Below are positions 24,991 to 36,729 of a stretch of DNA of 64,000 bases, one piece after another. Position numbers and translations under genes: made by a program. Numbering within the stretch: position 1 is the stretch's first letter; the number at the start of each line of letters is the position of its first letter. The DNA is from Asparagopsis taxiformis (taxonomy: Eukaryota > Rhodophyta > Florideophyceae > Bonnemaisoniales > Bonnemaisoniaceae), in assembly GCA_030407315.1 (NCBI GenBank), contig JALQPE010002558.1, positions 1 to 64,000 on the forward strand. The letters are read 5' to 3'. Below the pieces are notes generated by a model. That model was not told the origin of the DNA. It ran no database searches and saw only the letters and a program-made list of their open reading frames with translations.

Positions 24991-25884
24991 ATGATTCAGA
25001 AAGAGAAAATACAAGTCTCACACTCTCGAAAAGGTTCCACGGAAGAAGCATCTGAAGTAATCATCAAAGGAACATTGAATATGGGTTCACATACCTATAC
25101 ATCAAATTGGGTTGTTGCCAATTGTAGGTATGATGTTCTTTTGGGGATGCCATCGCATGTCGCCCACAATCCAGTTATCGATTACAAGAAAAGGATTGTG
25201 AAATGTGGCCATCAGTTGCTTCACGCCTGTAAAGATCCTGATGATCCAAGGATTCATGTGACGAATCTTGGAGTGAGAAAATTCAGAAGAATGTTACGGA
25301 ACAGGAAGAACAGTAATGACTTTGAAGTGTATCAAGTGTTCGAAAAGGAAAATATTCAGGGAATAAAAGGTTCCAAACACAGTGAGAGGTTGGGGAAGTT
25401 ACTGACAAAGTACCAGGAAGTGTTCAGAAGTGATCTTCCAGATGGACTTCCTCCCAAACGAACAGTAGATCACGCGATCGATGTTCAGAAAGATGCTAAA
25501 ACTCCACTGAGACCTCTATTTCAGCTGTCTCCCGTGGAACTAAGAGCAGCTAAGGAATATGTCGAGGAACTGCTGAAGAAAGGAAAGATAAGATCAAGTA
25601 AGTCACCTTATGGGGCTCCTCTGTTCTTTGTCAAAGAGGAAGACAAGCTTCGTGGAGTAGTCGATTATCGAGCGTTGAATCGAATCACGAAGAGGAACAA
25701 TGCTCCATTGCCGAGATCTGATGAAATGTTTGATCGCCTTGGGGGATCAAAATATTTTTCAAAAGTAGACCTCAAGACGGGGTTCCATCAGATCAGGGTG
25801 AAGCCGGAAGACATCGAGAAAACAGCTTTTAATACAAAATATGGGCTGTTGGAACGAATTGGTCGCTTACCGAGCGTTTATTGA
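24991..25884 (+). pseudogene. RT 5'-half fragment, unit 7
   Basis: Same truncated frame as in unit 2; Y begins at 25847. Confidence 0.8.
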
Positions 25885-27621
25885 ATCTGCGAGCGCACTA
25901 CATTATTTGTATTCTCGCCGAGGTGCGCCGGCGGTGCTAAGGACAGCCTGTTAATAGCTGCTCCAGACAGACTGTCACTGACAGTCTGTCCTGGTAAGCA
26001 CCCGCTGCCAATCTGGTACACGTGGGCTTCTCAATCATATCACCCACACGTGTACACTTATCATAACATTTCCCCTCTGCCATGATGGCAACCCATCCTG
26101 GCTTTTCTAATTACTAATTGAAAGTATGACAAACAAATTGAAACTTCAGACGCTATTTCCTCCATGAAGAAAGGTCGTAGAAGCTTCGGAGAAGTTGCTA
26201 CCCGACTAATTCGGGCACGCTGAACATGATGAGATAGGTTTTGGAGCGCCTAGAGCACTCCTTGTAGGAGAAATCGAGGGTTAAAGTTTTCTCACGTAAC
26301 TGAGCCCCTCAGGGCCTATTACAGTGAGTGCTTCAGCCGTTTTTCAACGAGGAACACGATGAGCCATATTTCAAGGCTCCTAGAGGACTCCTTCATCGAG
26401 ATTTTCACAGGAGATTCTCGAGATTGAGTGCTTCTGTTGCTGTGACTCAATTATTCGCAACAATATTTACGTTTTCCGCGGAATTCGAATTTCGGCGGAC
26501 ACGACCGGCGACAGCAATGCACGAACATTGCTGGCGCATGCGCGCGCGCAACCGGCACACGTGTGCAACGAACGTACTGGCAACGGCCAACGGACCAACG
26601 GGTCCCTACGTGTGACCCACAAGGTCCTTTCCCATTCGGGGACGTTACGAGCAGTGTTTACACTGTAAAGCGATGCCATCGTGGCTATATAGGTATTGGC
26701 ATCGTGCCGGGAGGGAAAGGGGACAAGATATCGAACGAGCAACGGCTCTAGTCTACGACTGACTTCTACGTTTTACGTTTACGTTTTGCCTAGCGAGGCT
26801 TCGTCTCCGTCGAGCTGCGTACTCCCTACCCATCGCCGCACGTAAGGCTGATTGCGTGTAGTGCCTCCGGGCTTGGTTGAGAGCGCCTCCGGTGACGTAC
26901 CACCTCGTTTGCTAACGTAATCCTCGCGTGGATTGTTGCGTCGTGACGCTCGTGTCTACTCGCTAACCACTCTACCTTCTACCGTTCTAACAATACAGTC
27001 AAACACCAGCGGGTGGACTGCTCGTTTCGTTTCGTAAGGACAGCGTGTCCACTGGCTCGTACCAGCTACTACGTCTAACGAACTATCGTTCCACAGTGTC
27101 TGAGGGCTGGAGAGCCAGACATCCCACTTACAGAACCTAGATCGGAAGTCTAGCTTCCTGGAGGGATTCTTGATTCTCAAGACTATCCTCTGACCAGTCC
27201 TGTGCTGTCGCCAATTGTATTCCCTATACATCCTATTCCACTTGTTGGCTGTTAGCTAGGTGGACCGACAGGGTCACGGATACGGGTAACGCAGGCTTGA
27301 TAGGGGTAAGGACTTGGACTAAGAGGGGTGGAGAGGAGATAGGAAAACTTGAGGAAAGTTGGGTACGGTCGACTCGAGAAACTTTCTTATAGGGTAAGGA
27401 CACCGAAGGGTTTACACCGTAAACTGGTGGGGATATCCCGAACGGATCGTTGAACCACATTCCCTGAGGTGGGTGTGATCAGAGTGCTGAAATTCCTCTC
27501 TCCACGGGTAGAGGACCCGTCGTCAAAGGACGAATCCTTCAAAAATTGGAAACTGGAAATTTATTGTTGAAGAAGAAAGAAGTTTTTTTTAGGTTTTAAG
27601 TTTGGGAAGAACACTGTCATT

Positions 27622-28407
27622 ATGTCGTTATTGAAGCCCAATAAGCCCCCGACATTCGATGGAACGCGTGATTCGTTTACTGTTCGGACGTGGCTACACT
27701 CTGTTGGAAGGTACATTTCTCTCATTCAGGTAGGCTCGGATGCAGAAATATCCGATAAACAAGCTATTGATTTCGCTTCGACGTTCATGACAGGGGTGGC
27801 TGCCAACTGGTGGTTTACCGTTGTCAACGGAGCGAAAATGCCTGATTCTCGGGAGGCCTTCTCAAACCTGGTTATGCAAGAGTTTGTTCCTCAAGATAGT
27901 GCTGTTAGAGCTCGCGATAAGCTCAGCAAGTTGAAACAGAAAACAAGCGTTTCTGCCTATCTTTCCGAGTTTAGGAACATCGTAATCAATATCCAGGATA
28001 TGAGTGAGGGTGAGAAGTTGGCTCGTTTCTGTGAAGGTCTTAAGGCTCATATTCTTCTTGATGTTCGCAAGAACAATCCATCGGACCTTGATGCCGCTGC
28101 GAACATTGCTCTTAGCGTTGATGATGCTTATTACGGAGCTGGGTTCTATACAGGAAAAGTTGTTCCTTCAAGTTATTCCGGGTACGCTCCCATGGAAATC
28201 GGCAACTTCGAGAAAAGCTATTCGATGAATGCCCAGAAGAGGAAGAATATTCGTGAGAACCTATGCTTTGTATGTCACAAGCCCGGTTGCAGAGCGTATA
28301 GGCACAAAGGGGAAGTCAAGAAGAGGCTTAATACGAACAACACTCAGGTTCATTGGGGAAAACCAAGTTCCTTTCGTTTCCACAGGAAAACTAGTCGGTC
28401 CTCCTAA
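27622..28407 (+). CDS. gag: Gag, unit 8
   Basis: Same protein as in unit 2. Confidence 0.8.
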   Translation: MSLLKPNKPPTFDGTRDSFTVRTWLHSVGRYISLIQVGSDAEISDKQAIDFASTFMTGVAANWWFTVVNGAKMPDSREAFSNLVMQEFVPQDSAVRARDKLSKLKQKTSVSAYLSEFRNIVINIQDMSEGEKLARFCEGLKAHILLDVRKNNPSDLDAAANIALSVDDAYYGAGFYTGKVVPSSYSGYAPMEIGNFEKSYSMNAQKRKNIRENLCFVCHKPGCRAYRHKGEVKKRLNTNNTQVHWGKPSSFRFHRKTSRSS

Positions 28408-28739
28408 AAATAAGTTATACGCTCAGGATGGACCTGAAAGGAATGTGAATGTTCGATGCGTTGATGCGCAAGTTAAGAGACCAGAAAAGCCAGGAAGGGC
28501 TGTTCCAAGGCAGGAGAAGGGCCGTGTAGAGCCGAGAGTCTTGGAAGCTGAATCAAATACTATTGTTGGGAAAGAATGCATCCCTACTGATGAACCTATA
28601 CCAGTAGATCCATTATTGGTTTTCCATGGGAAGTTGAACGGATTACCAGTCAAAGTATTGAAAGATGATGGATGCAATACCAACGTAGTAGGGGCCGAGT
28701 TTCTGAGAAAGCAGAAATCTCGAGGAAATTTCAAATTTC

Positions 28740-29633
28740 ATGATTCAGAAAGAGAAAATACAAGTCTCACACTCTCGAAAAGGTTCCACGGAAGAAGCAT
28801 CTGAAGTAATCATCAAAGGAACATTGAATATGGGTTCACATACCTATACATCAAATTGGGTTGTTGCCAATTGTAGGTATGATGTTCTTTTGGGGATGCC
28901 ATCGCATGTCGCCCACAATCCAGTTATCGATTACAAGAAAAGGATTGTGAAATGTGGCCATCAGTTGCTTCACGCCTGTAAAGATCCTGATGATCCAAGG
29001 ATTCATGTGACGAATCTTGGAGTGAGAAAATTCAGAAGAATGTTACGGAACAGGAAGAACAGTAATGACTTTGAAGTGTATCAAGTGTTCGAAAAGGAAA
29101 ATATTCAGGGAATAAAAGGTTCCAAACACAGTGAGAGGTTGGGGAAGTTACTGACAAAGTACCAGGAAGTGTTCAGAAGTGATCTTCCAGATGGACTTCC
29201 TCCCAAACGAACAGTAGATCACGCGATCGATGTTCAGAAAGATGCTAAAACTCCACTGAGACCTCTATTTCAGCTGTCTCCCGTGGAACTAAGAGCAGCT
29301 AAGGAATATGTCGAGGAACTGCTGAAGAAAGGAAAGATAAGATCAAGTAAGTCACCTTATGGGGCTCCTCTGTTCTTTGTCAAAGAGGAAGACAAGCTTC
29401 GTGGAGTAGTCGATTATCGAGCGTTGAATCGAATCACGAAGAGGAACAATGCTCCATTGCCGAGATCTGATGAAATGTTTGATCGCCTTGGGGGATCAAA
29501 ATATTTTTCAAAAGTAGACCTCAAGACGGGGTTCCATCAGATCAGGGTGAAGCCGGAAGACATCGAGAAAACAGCTTTTAATACAAAATATGGGCTGTTG
29601 GAACGAATTGGTCGCTTACCGAGCGTTTATTGA
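28740..29633 (+). pseudogene. RT 5'-half fragment, unit 8
   Basis: Same truncated frame as in unit 2; Y begins at 29596. Confidence 0.8.
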
Positions 29634-31370
29634 ATCTGCGAGCGCACTACATTATTTGTATTCTCGCCGAGGTGCGCCGGCGGTGCTAAGGACAGCCTGT
29701 TAATAGCTGCTCCAGACAGACTGTCACTGACAGTCTGTCCTGGTAAGCACCCGCTGCCAATCTGGTACACGTGGGCTTCTCAATCATATCACCCACACGT
29801 GTACACTTATCATAACATTTCCCCTCTGCCATGATGGCAACCCATCCTGGCTTTTCTAATTACTAATTGAAAGTATGACAAACAAATTGAAACTTCAGAC
29901 GCTATTTCCTCCATGAAGAAAGGTCGTAGAAGCTTCGGAGAAGTTGCTACCCGACTAATTCGGGCACGCTGAACATGATGAGATAGGTTTTGGAGCGCCT
30001 AGAGCACTCCTTGTAGGAGAAATCGAGGGTTAAAGTTTTCTCACGTAACTGAGCCCCTCAGGGCCTATTACAGTGAGTGCTTCAGCCGTTTTTCAACGAG
30101 GAACACGATGAGCCATATTTCAAGGCTCCTAGAGGACTCCTTCATCGAGATTTTCACAGGAGATTCTCGAGATTGAGTGCTTCTGTTGCTGTGACTCAAT
30201 TATTCGCAACAATATTTACGTTTTCCGCGGAATTCGAATTTCGGCGGACACGACCGGCGACAGCAATGCACGAACATTGCTGGCGCATGCGCGCGCGCAA
30301 CCGGCACACGTGTGCAACGAACGTACTGGCAACGGCCAACGGACCAACGGGTCCCTACGTGTGACCCACAAGGTCCTTTCCCATTCGGGGACGTTACGAG
30401 CAGTGTTTACACTGTAAAGCGATGCCATCGTGGCTATATAGGTATTGGCATCGTGCCGGGAGGGAAAGGGGACAAGATATCGAACGAGCAACGGCTCTAG
30501 TCTACGACTGACTTCTACGTTTTACGTTTACGTTTTGCCTAGCGAGGCTTCGTCTCCGTCGAGCTGCGTACTCCCTACCCATCGCCGCACGTAAGGCTGA
30601 TTGCGTGTAGTGCCTCCGGGCTTGGTTGAGAGCGCCTCCGGTGACGTACCACCTCGTTTGCTAACGTAATCCTCGCGTGGATTGTTGCGTCGTGACGCTC
30701 GTGTCTACTCGCTAACCACTCTACCTTCTACCGTTCTAACAATACAGTCAAACACCAGCGGGTGGACTGCTCGTTTCGTTTCGTAAGGACAGCGTGTCCA
30801 CTGGCTCGTACCAGCTACTACGTCTAACGAACTATCGTTCCACAGTGTCTGAGGGCTGGAGAGCCAGACATCCCACTTACAGAACCTAGATCGGAAGTCT
30901 AGCTTCCTGGAGGGATTCTTGATTCTCAAGACTATCCTCTGACCAGTCCTGTGCTGTCGCCAATTGTATTCCCTATACATCCTATTCCACTTGTTGGCTG
31001 TTAGCTAGGTGGACCGACAGGGTCACGGATACGGGTAACGCAGGCTTGATAGGGGTAAGGACTTGGACTAAGAGGGGTGGAGAGGAGATAGGAAAACTTG
31101 AGGAAAGTTGGGTACGGTCGACTCGAGAAACTTTCTTATAGGGTAAGGACACCGAAGGGTTTACACCGTAAACTGGTGGGGATATCCCGAACGGATCGTT
31201 GAACCACATTCCCTGAGGTGGGTGTGATCAGAGTGCTGAAATTCCTCTCTCCACGGGTAGAGGACCCGTCGTCAAAGGACGAATCCTTCAAAAATTGGAA
31301 ACTGGAAATTTATTGTTGAAGAAGAAAGAAGTTTTTTTTAGGTTTTAAGTTTGGGAAGAACACTGTCATT

Positions 31371-32156
31371 ATGTCGTTATTGAAGCCCAATAAGCCCCCG
31401 ACATTCGATGGAACGCGTGATTCGTTTACTGTTCGGACGTGGCTACACTCTGTTGGAAGGTACATTTCTCTCATTCAGGTAGGCTCGGATGCAGAAATAT
31501 CCGATAAACAAGCTATTGATTTCGCTTCGACGTTCATGACAGGGGTGGCTGCCAACTGGTGGTTTACCGTTGTCAACGGAGCGAAAATGCCTGATTCTCG
31601 GGAGGCCTTCTCAAACCTGGTTATGCAAGAGTTTGTTCCTCAAGATAGTGCTGTTAGAGCTCGCGATAAGCTCAGCAAGTTGAAACAGAAAACAAGCGTT
31701 TCTGCCTATCTTTCCGAGTTTAGGAACATCGTAATCAATATCCAGGATATGAGTGAGGGTGAGAAGTTGGCTCGTTTCTGTGAAGGTCTTAAGGCTCATA
31801 TTCTTCTTGATGTTCGCAAGAACAATCCATCGGACCTTGATGCCGCTGCGAACATTGCTCTTAGCGTTGATGATGCTTATTACGGAGCTGGGTTCTATAC
31901 AGGAAAAGTTGTTCCTTCAAGTTATTCCGGGTACGCTCCCATGGAAATCGGCAACTTCGAGAAAAGCTATTCGATGAATGCCCAGAAGAGGAAGAATATT
32001 CGTGAGAACCTATGCTTTGTATGTCACAAGCCCGGTTGCAGAGCGTATAGGCACAAAGGGGAAGTCAAGAAGAGGCTTAATACGAACAACACTCAGGTTC
32101 ATTGGGGAAAACCAAGTTCCTTTCGTTTCCACAGGAAAACTAGTCGGTCCTCCTAA
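31371..32156 (+). CDS. gag: Gag, unit 9
   Basis: Same protein as in unit 2. This is the gag that belongs to the interrupted full-length element. Confidence 0.8.
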   Translation: MSLLKPNKPPTFDGTRDSFTVRTWLHSVGRYISLIQVGSDAEISDKQAIDFASTFMTGVAANWWFTVVNGAKMPDSREAFSNLVMQEFVPQDSAVRARDKLSKLKQKTSVSAYLSEFRNIVINIQDMSEGEKLARFCEGLKAHILLDVRKNNPSDLDAAANIALSVDDAYYGAGFYTGKVVPSSYSGYAPMEIGNFEKSYSMNAQKRKNIRENLCFVCHKPGCRAYRHKGEVKKRLNTNNTQVHWGKPSSFRFHRKTSRSS

Positions 32157-32488
32157 AAATAAGTTATACGCTCAGGATGGACCTGAAAGGAATGTGAATG
32201 TTCGATGCGTTGATGCGCAAGTTAAGAGACCAGAAAAGCCAGGAAGGGCTGTTCCAAGGCAGGAGAAGGGCCGTGTAGAGCCGAGAGTCTTGGAAGCTGA
32301 ATCAAATACTATTGTTGGGAAAGAATGCATCCCTACTGATGAACCTATACCAGTAGATCCATTATTGGTTTTCCATGGGAAGTTGAACGGATTACCAGTC
32401 AAAGTATTGAAAGATGATGGATGCAATACCAACGTAGTAGGGGCCGAGTTTCTGAGAAAGCAGAAATCTCGAGGAAATTTCAAATTTC

Positions 32489-33382
32489 ATGATTCAGAAA
32501 GAGAAAATACAAGTCTCACACTCTCGAAAAGGTTCCACGGAAGAAGCATCTGAAGTAATCATCAAAGGAACATTGAATATGGGTTCACATACCTATACAT
32601 CAAATTGGGTTGTTGCCAATTGTAGGTATGATGTTCTTTTGGGGATGCCATCGCATGTCGCCCACAATCCAGTTATCGATTACAAGAAAAGGATTGTGAA
32701 ATGTGGCCATCAGTTGCTTCACGCCTGTAAAGATCCTGATGATCCAAGGATTCATGTGACGAATCTTGGAGTGAGAAAATTCAGAAGAATGTTACGGAAC
32801 AGGAAGAACAGTAATGACTTTGAAGTGTATCAAGTGTTCGAAAAGGAAAATATTCAGGGAATAAAAGGTTCCAAACACAGTGAGAGGTTGGGGAAGTTAC
32901 TGACAAAGTACCAGGAAGTGTTCAGAAGTGATCTTCCAGATGGACTTCCTCCCAAACGAACAGTAGATCACGCGATCGATGTTCAGAAAGATGCTAAAAC
33001 TCCACTGAGACCTCTATTTCAGCTGTCTCCCGTGGAACTAAGAGCAGCTAAGGAATATGTCGAGGAACTGCTGAAGAAAGGAAAGATAAGATCAAGTAAG
33101 TCACCTTATGGGGCTCCTCTGTTCTTTGTCAAAGAGGAAGACAAGCTTCGTGGAGTAGTCGATTATCGAGCGTTGAATCGAATCACGAAGAGGAACAATG
33201 CTCCATTGCCGAGATCTGATGAAATGTTTGATCGCCTTGGGGGATCAAAATATTTTTCAAAAGTAGACCTCAAGACGGGGTTCCATCAGATCAGGGTGAA
33301 GCCGGAAGACATCGAGAAAACAGCTTTTAATACAAAATATGGGCTGTTGGAACGAATTGGTCGCTTACCGAGCGTTTATTGA
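32489..33382 (+). pseudogene. RT 5' half of the interrupted full-length element
   Basis: Same frame as the other units up to AFNTKYG, which ends in the first ATGGGC (33339-33344). The rest of RT resumes after the second ATGGGC (33832-33837). The offset between the two direct repeats is 493 bp, and the two RT halves fall in one frame once that distance is taken out. This shows they were one gene before Y entered. Confidence 0.85.
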
Positions 33383-33831
33383 ATCTGCGAGCGCACTACA
33401 TTATTTGTATTCTCGCCGAGGTGCGCCGGCGGTGCTAAGGACAGCCTGTTAATAGCTGCTCCAGACAGACTGTCACTGACAGTCTGTCCTGGTAAGCACC
33501 CGCTGCCAATCTGGTACACGTGGGCTTCTCAATCATATCACCCACACGTGTACACTTATCATAACATTTCCCCTCTGCCATGATGGCAACCCATCCTGGC
33601 TTTTCTAATTACTAATTGAAAGTATGACAAACAAATTGAAACTTCAGACGCTATTTCCTCCATGAAGAAAGGTCGTAGAAGCTTCGGAGAAGTTGCTACC
33701 CGACTAATTCGGGCACGCTGAACATGATGAGATAGGTTTTGGAGCGCCTAGAGCACTCCTTGTAGGAGAAATCGAGGGTTAAAGTTTTCACACGTAATTG
33801 AGCCCCTCAGGGCCAATTCCAGTGCTTCAAA
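33345..33831 (+). mobile_element. Y element, 487-bp insertion inside RT
   Basis: A 487-bp insertion flanked by the 6-bp direct repeat ATGGGC (33339-33344 and 33832-33837), the signature of a target-site duplication. It starts TGTTGGAACGAATTGG and ends CCAATTCCAGTGCTTCAAA. The CCAATTCCA near the end is a partial inverse of TGGAACGAATTGG near the start. It is rich in hairpins: perfect 12-bp arms at 33464-33488, GTACACGTGGG/CCCACACGTGTAC at 33514-33553, and CCCGA/TCGGG near 33699. No coding capacity is seen. It could be a solo LTR with a TG start but a non-CA end, a MITE-like element or another non-autonomous repeat. Confidence 0.6.
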
Positions 33832-36310
33832 ATGGGCAGTTCGAATATCTTGTCATGCCTATGGGTCTGTGTAACGCTCCTGCAACGTTCCAGACCTTGA
33901 TGAACCAGATTTTCTATGATTGTATTGATGTTTTCTTGGTTGTTTACATGGATGATTTACTAGTATTCAGCAAGACGGAAGAGGAACATTTTCGGAATTT
34001 GGAAACTGTATTGGAACGTCTGAAGAGAAATGAATTGTACGTTTCTCCAGAGAAATGTGAATTCTTTCAGACAGAGATCGACTGCTTGGGATTTTTGGTT
34101 GGTAGAGACGGCATCAGGGTTAATCCGGAAAAGGTTGACGTCCTTAAAACCTGGCCAAAACCAAAATCATTGACAGAGTTGAGAAGTTTCCTTGGTCTCT
34201 TACAGTTTTTCCGAAGGTTCATTCCGAAATTCTCTGGGATTGCGGCTCCATTGACGTATCTGACGAAGAAAGAAAAGGGTACTGGACAATGGGATGAAAT
34301 CTGTGATGAAGCTTTCCAAAAGTTGAAGGATGCAATGGTTCAGGCTCCAATATTAGTTGCACCTGATTGGAGAAAGGCCTTCCGAGGTCATGTTGATGCA
34401 TCTCAGCTCGCTGTTGGTGGTACTCTAGCTCAGCTGGACGAGAATGGGAAGGATCGTGTTATTGCCTTCTACTCAAAGAAGTTATCATCCACTGAGGCAG
34501 ATTATACAGCGAATGACCGAGAACTTTTGGCTTTGATTTGTTTCTTGAAAGATTTCGATGTTACCTCGAAGGAGTTGAATTTGAAATATTCACAGACAAC
34601 CAAGTGCTAAAGAGTTTCTTTTCGAAAGCCAAGTTGAGTCGAAAAGAAGCGAGATGGTTGGAAACTCTAGGTAACTTTGGTATATTCCCGATAACCCTCA
34701 AACCTGGCAAGATTCATGTATTGGGTGATGTTTTATCAAGGGCTCCTCACGTTATAAATGGGCGGAATGCTTTATTTAGCAATATTGAAGTACCTGAAAT
34801 CAATTTTGAGGACATTGTAACCCGATATGATGATGACCAGTTCTCCGGACCAGTGGTAAGAGGTATGCAGGGAGATTTTCCTGAAGATGAGATTCAGAAA
34901 CGGAAACTGGAAAAGATCATATCATTGTTTTGTCGTGAACGAGCGAGGCTATTTCACAATGGAAAGTTGTGTGTGCCGAGAAGGTCTGTGTCCAGTATTT
35001 TGCAAATGGCGCATGAATCTAGGATAAGCGGTCATTTCAAGTTCTTGAAGACGCTAGCAAGACTTGAAAAATTCCATTGGAGACACAAAGCCCGAGATGT
35101 CCGGAAGTATGTGGAGGGATGCATGAAGTGTCAGCAGTACAAAGACTCTAATCAGAAGAAGTTGACTGATCCAACTTCTTTAGAGGTTCCTGAGAGAAGA
35201 TGGGGATCTCTAGCAACCGACTTTATCGTAAGTCTACCCAAGACAAAAGACGGTTATGATGCCATAACTACCTGGGTAGACCGGTTGACGAGAAGAGTTC
35301 ATTTTATCAAGTCACGAGGTACTGACACTGCTGAGGATGTTGCGAATGCATTCTTCTCCAACATATTCAAGCTTCATGGACTTCCCGACAATGTGGTATC
35401 GGATCGAGATAGAAATTTTACATCCAAGTTTTGGGATTGTTTGATGGAACTATGTGGCGTTAAGCTCAAGATGTCTACGAGCAGGCACCCACAGACGGAT
35501 GGCACGTCCGAAATCATGAATAGGATGATTGAGAACTATCTTCGGTGCTATTGTTACTACAACAAAAACAATTGGGATGAACTTCTACCATCTGTAGAGT
35601 TTTCCTACAATTCTGCTGTTTCTGAAGATCTGGGTATGTCACCTTTTGAGCTGGACCTGGGATGGATTCCAAAGTCTCCTTTGGACTTTGTGTCTGGAAA
35701 TGAGATACCTGTGCAAAGTGTTGAGGAATTCAAGAAACGGCTTACAGCTTCTCTTGAAGATGCTAAGTACTCTTACAACATTGCGAAAGCATCACAGAGT
35801 GCGTATGCCTCCAGAAAGTTCAAGGATCCAGACTATAGGGTGGGATCCAAGTTATGCATTAACAGGTCTTTGTTCAGGGATGCATACTCCCAGTCTCAGG
35901 AAAAGGAGAAGTTGACAGCAAGAGGTTTTGGACCGTTTGTTGTGAAGGAATTGATTGGCAAAAGTGCAGTTAGGTTGGATCTTCCCGATCATATCAAGAT
36001 TCATCCTGTTGTTAATGTCAGCCACTCAATTCCTCATATAGAACAACCGAGTGAAATTGCTGCTCCAATATCTCCTATACCGGCCCCTGTCCCTGCTATT
36101 GAAGGTGATGAAATCGAGGTTGAAGCGATTTTGAATCATAGGAAAAGAGGACGAGGATATCAGTTCCTAACCTTGATGAAAGGTAGTCCTACGCATGATG
36201 CTTCATGGCAACCTACGAGGGATTTCATAGACAGGGATGGCACGAAGACTGGAATATGGTTAGAATACATCCGGAAGAAGAATATTCCACCGGAATATCA
36301 TGATGAATAA
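33832..36310 (+). pseudogene. pol: chromovirus pol 3' half: RT, RNase H, integrase, chromodomain
   Basis: Second half of the Ty3/gypsy polyprotein. The frame up to 34610 carries RT palm (YLVMPMG, NAPATFQ), the catalytic VYMDD and the connection to RNase H. A one-base deletion near 34545 moves the rest into another frame that is open to 36310. That frame has the RNase H end (FTDNQ), an integrase HHCC zinc finger (His159, His166, Cys195, Cys198 of the 590-aa frame) and the integrase core with Asp228, Asp289 and Glu325 (D-x35-E). A C-terminal chromodomain (EVEAILNHRK ... ASWQP) closes it. The chromodomain places the element in the chromovirus branch of Metaviridae. It is inactive as written because of the Y insertion and the RNase H frameshift. 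Confidence 0.85.
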
Positions 36311-36334
36311 CTAAGTTGATGAGGAAATCAACTG

Positions 36335-36350
36335 TGTGAGGGGGGAATAT
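36335..36350 (+). other. polypurine tract
   Basis: The purine-rich GAGGGGGGAATAT run (36338-36350), ending directly before TGTAACG, is positioned as the plus-strand primer site just 5' of the 3' LTR, 28 bp after the pol stop. Confidence 0.7.
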
Positions 36351-36729
36351 TGTAACGAACTGAAGCTGATGCCAGCAATGGCCAGCATAAACTAGTGTAT
36401 TCTAGACACTACAAGTTACACTAAGTTTACTCATATACTATAGGCTGCTGGAAAGTAACTTGCTGTTACGCCTAGAAGTATCTAGTTGGCTATGTCATCG
36501 AGTGATGTCATGATGGCATCATGTTAGATTTATTTTGATGACATAATTTTATTTGATTAGTATTTTCTAGAATTAGTTCGACATCGAACTACAATTCTAT
36601 GGTGGTATAAAAAGGCATGGTCAACTCCGGTCTTGGGGGATCGGAGGCATCATCGATCATTCAACGAAAACAACTACCACTCAGCTATCCCGTATACACA
36701 TTCGTTTCAGTTCCATTACGGGGCTTACA
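36351..36729 (+). repeat. 3' LTR of the chromovirus
   Basis: Begins TGTAACGAAC right after the polypurine tract and probably ends at GGGGCTTACA (36729), giving TGTAA/TTACA inverted ends and a length of about 379 bp. A good TATA box (TATAAAAA, 36606-36613) lies about 120 bp before that end, as expected for U3/R. Other TTACA sites at about 36800-36863 leave the right end uncertain. No matching 5' LTR is found anywhere in the window. Confidence 0.55.
36606..36613 (+). promoter_or_regulatory. LTR TATA box
   Basis: TATAAAAA within GGTGGTATAAAAAGGC, in the middle of the 3' LTR; it would act as the promoter in a 5' LTR copy. Confidence 0.55.

Larger units (their letters stand above)
22499..26247 (+). 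mobile_element. array unit 7
   Basis: Offset +18,745 from unit 2. Protease frame 24480-25055. Confidence 0.9.
26248..29996 (+). mobile_element. array unit 8
   Basis: Offset +22,494 from unit 2. Protease frame 28229-28804. Confidence 0.9.
29997..33745 (+). mobile_element. array unit 9, the one linked to the rest of pol
   Basis: Offset +26,243 from unit 2, protease frame 31978-32553. Its RT fragment is followed by a complete Y copy and then by the missing half of RT, so this is the only unit joined to a full pol region. Confidence 0.9.
1..33789 (+). repeat. tandem array of nine 3.75-kb retrotransposon-derived units
   Basis: The same sequence recurs with starts (at the GCCTAGAGCACTCC anchor) at 1, 3754, 7503, 11252, 15001, 18750, 22499, 26248 and 29997; a tenth anchor at 33746 begins the exit from the array. 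The period is exactly 3,749 bp from unit 2 on, and all reading frames recur with identical translations. Unit 1 is 3,753 bp and carries many small differences. Each unit holds a non-coding leader, gag, protease, the 5' half of RT and the start of the Y element. The left boundary is outside the window, so the true copy number is at least nine if the assembly is right. Confidence 0.95.

Noticed and set aside
3754..33745. Direct repeats considered as a CRISPR array or rDNA-like tandem repeat
   Set aside because: The period is 3.7 kb with gypsy coding sequence and no spacers or rRNA; the genome is eukaryotic.
33798..33831. Start of the 3' RT frame as a true protein start
   Set aside because: The first codons are Y sequence read through; real RT homology begins after the second ATGGGC.
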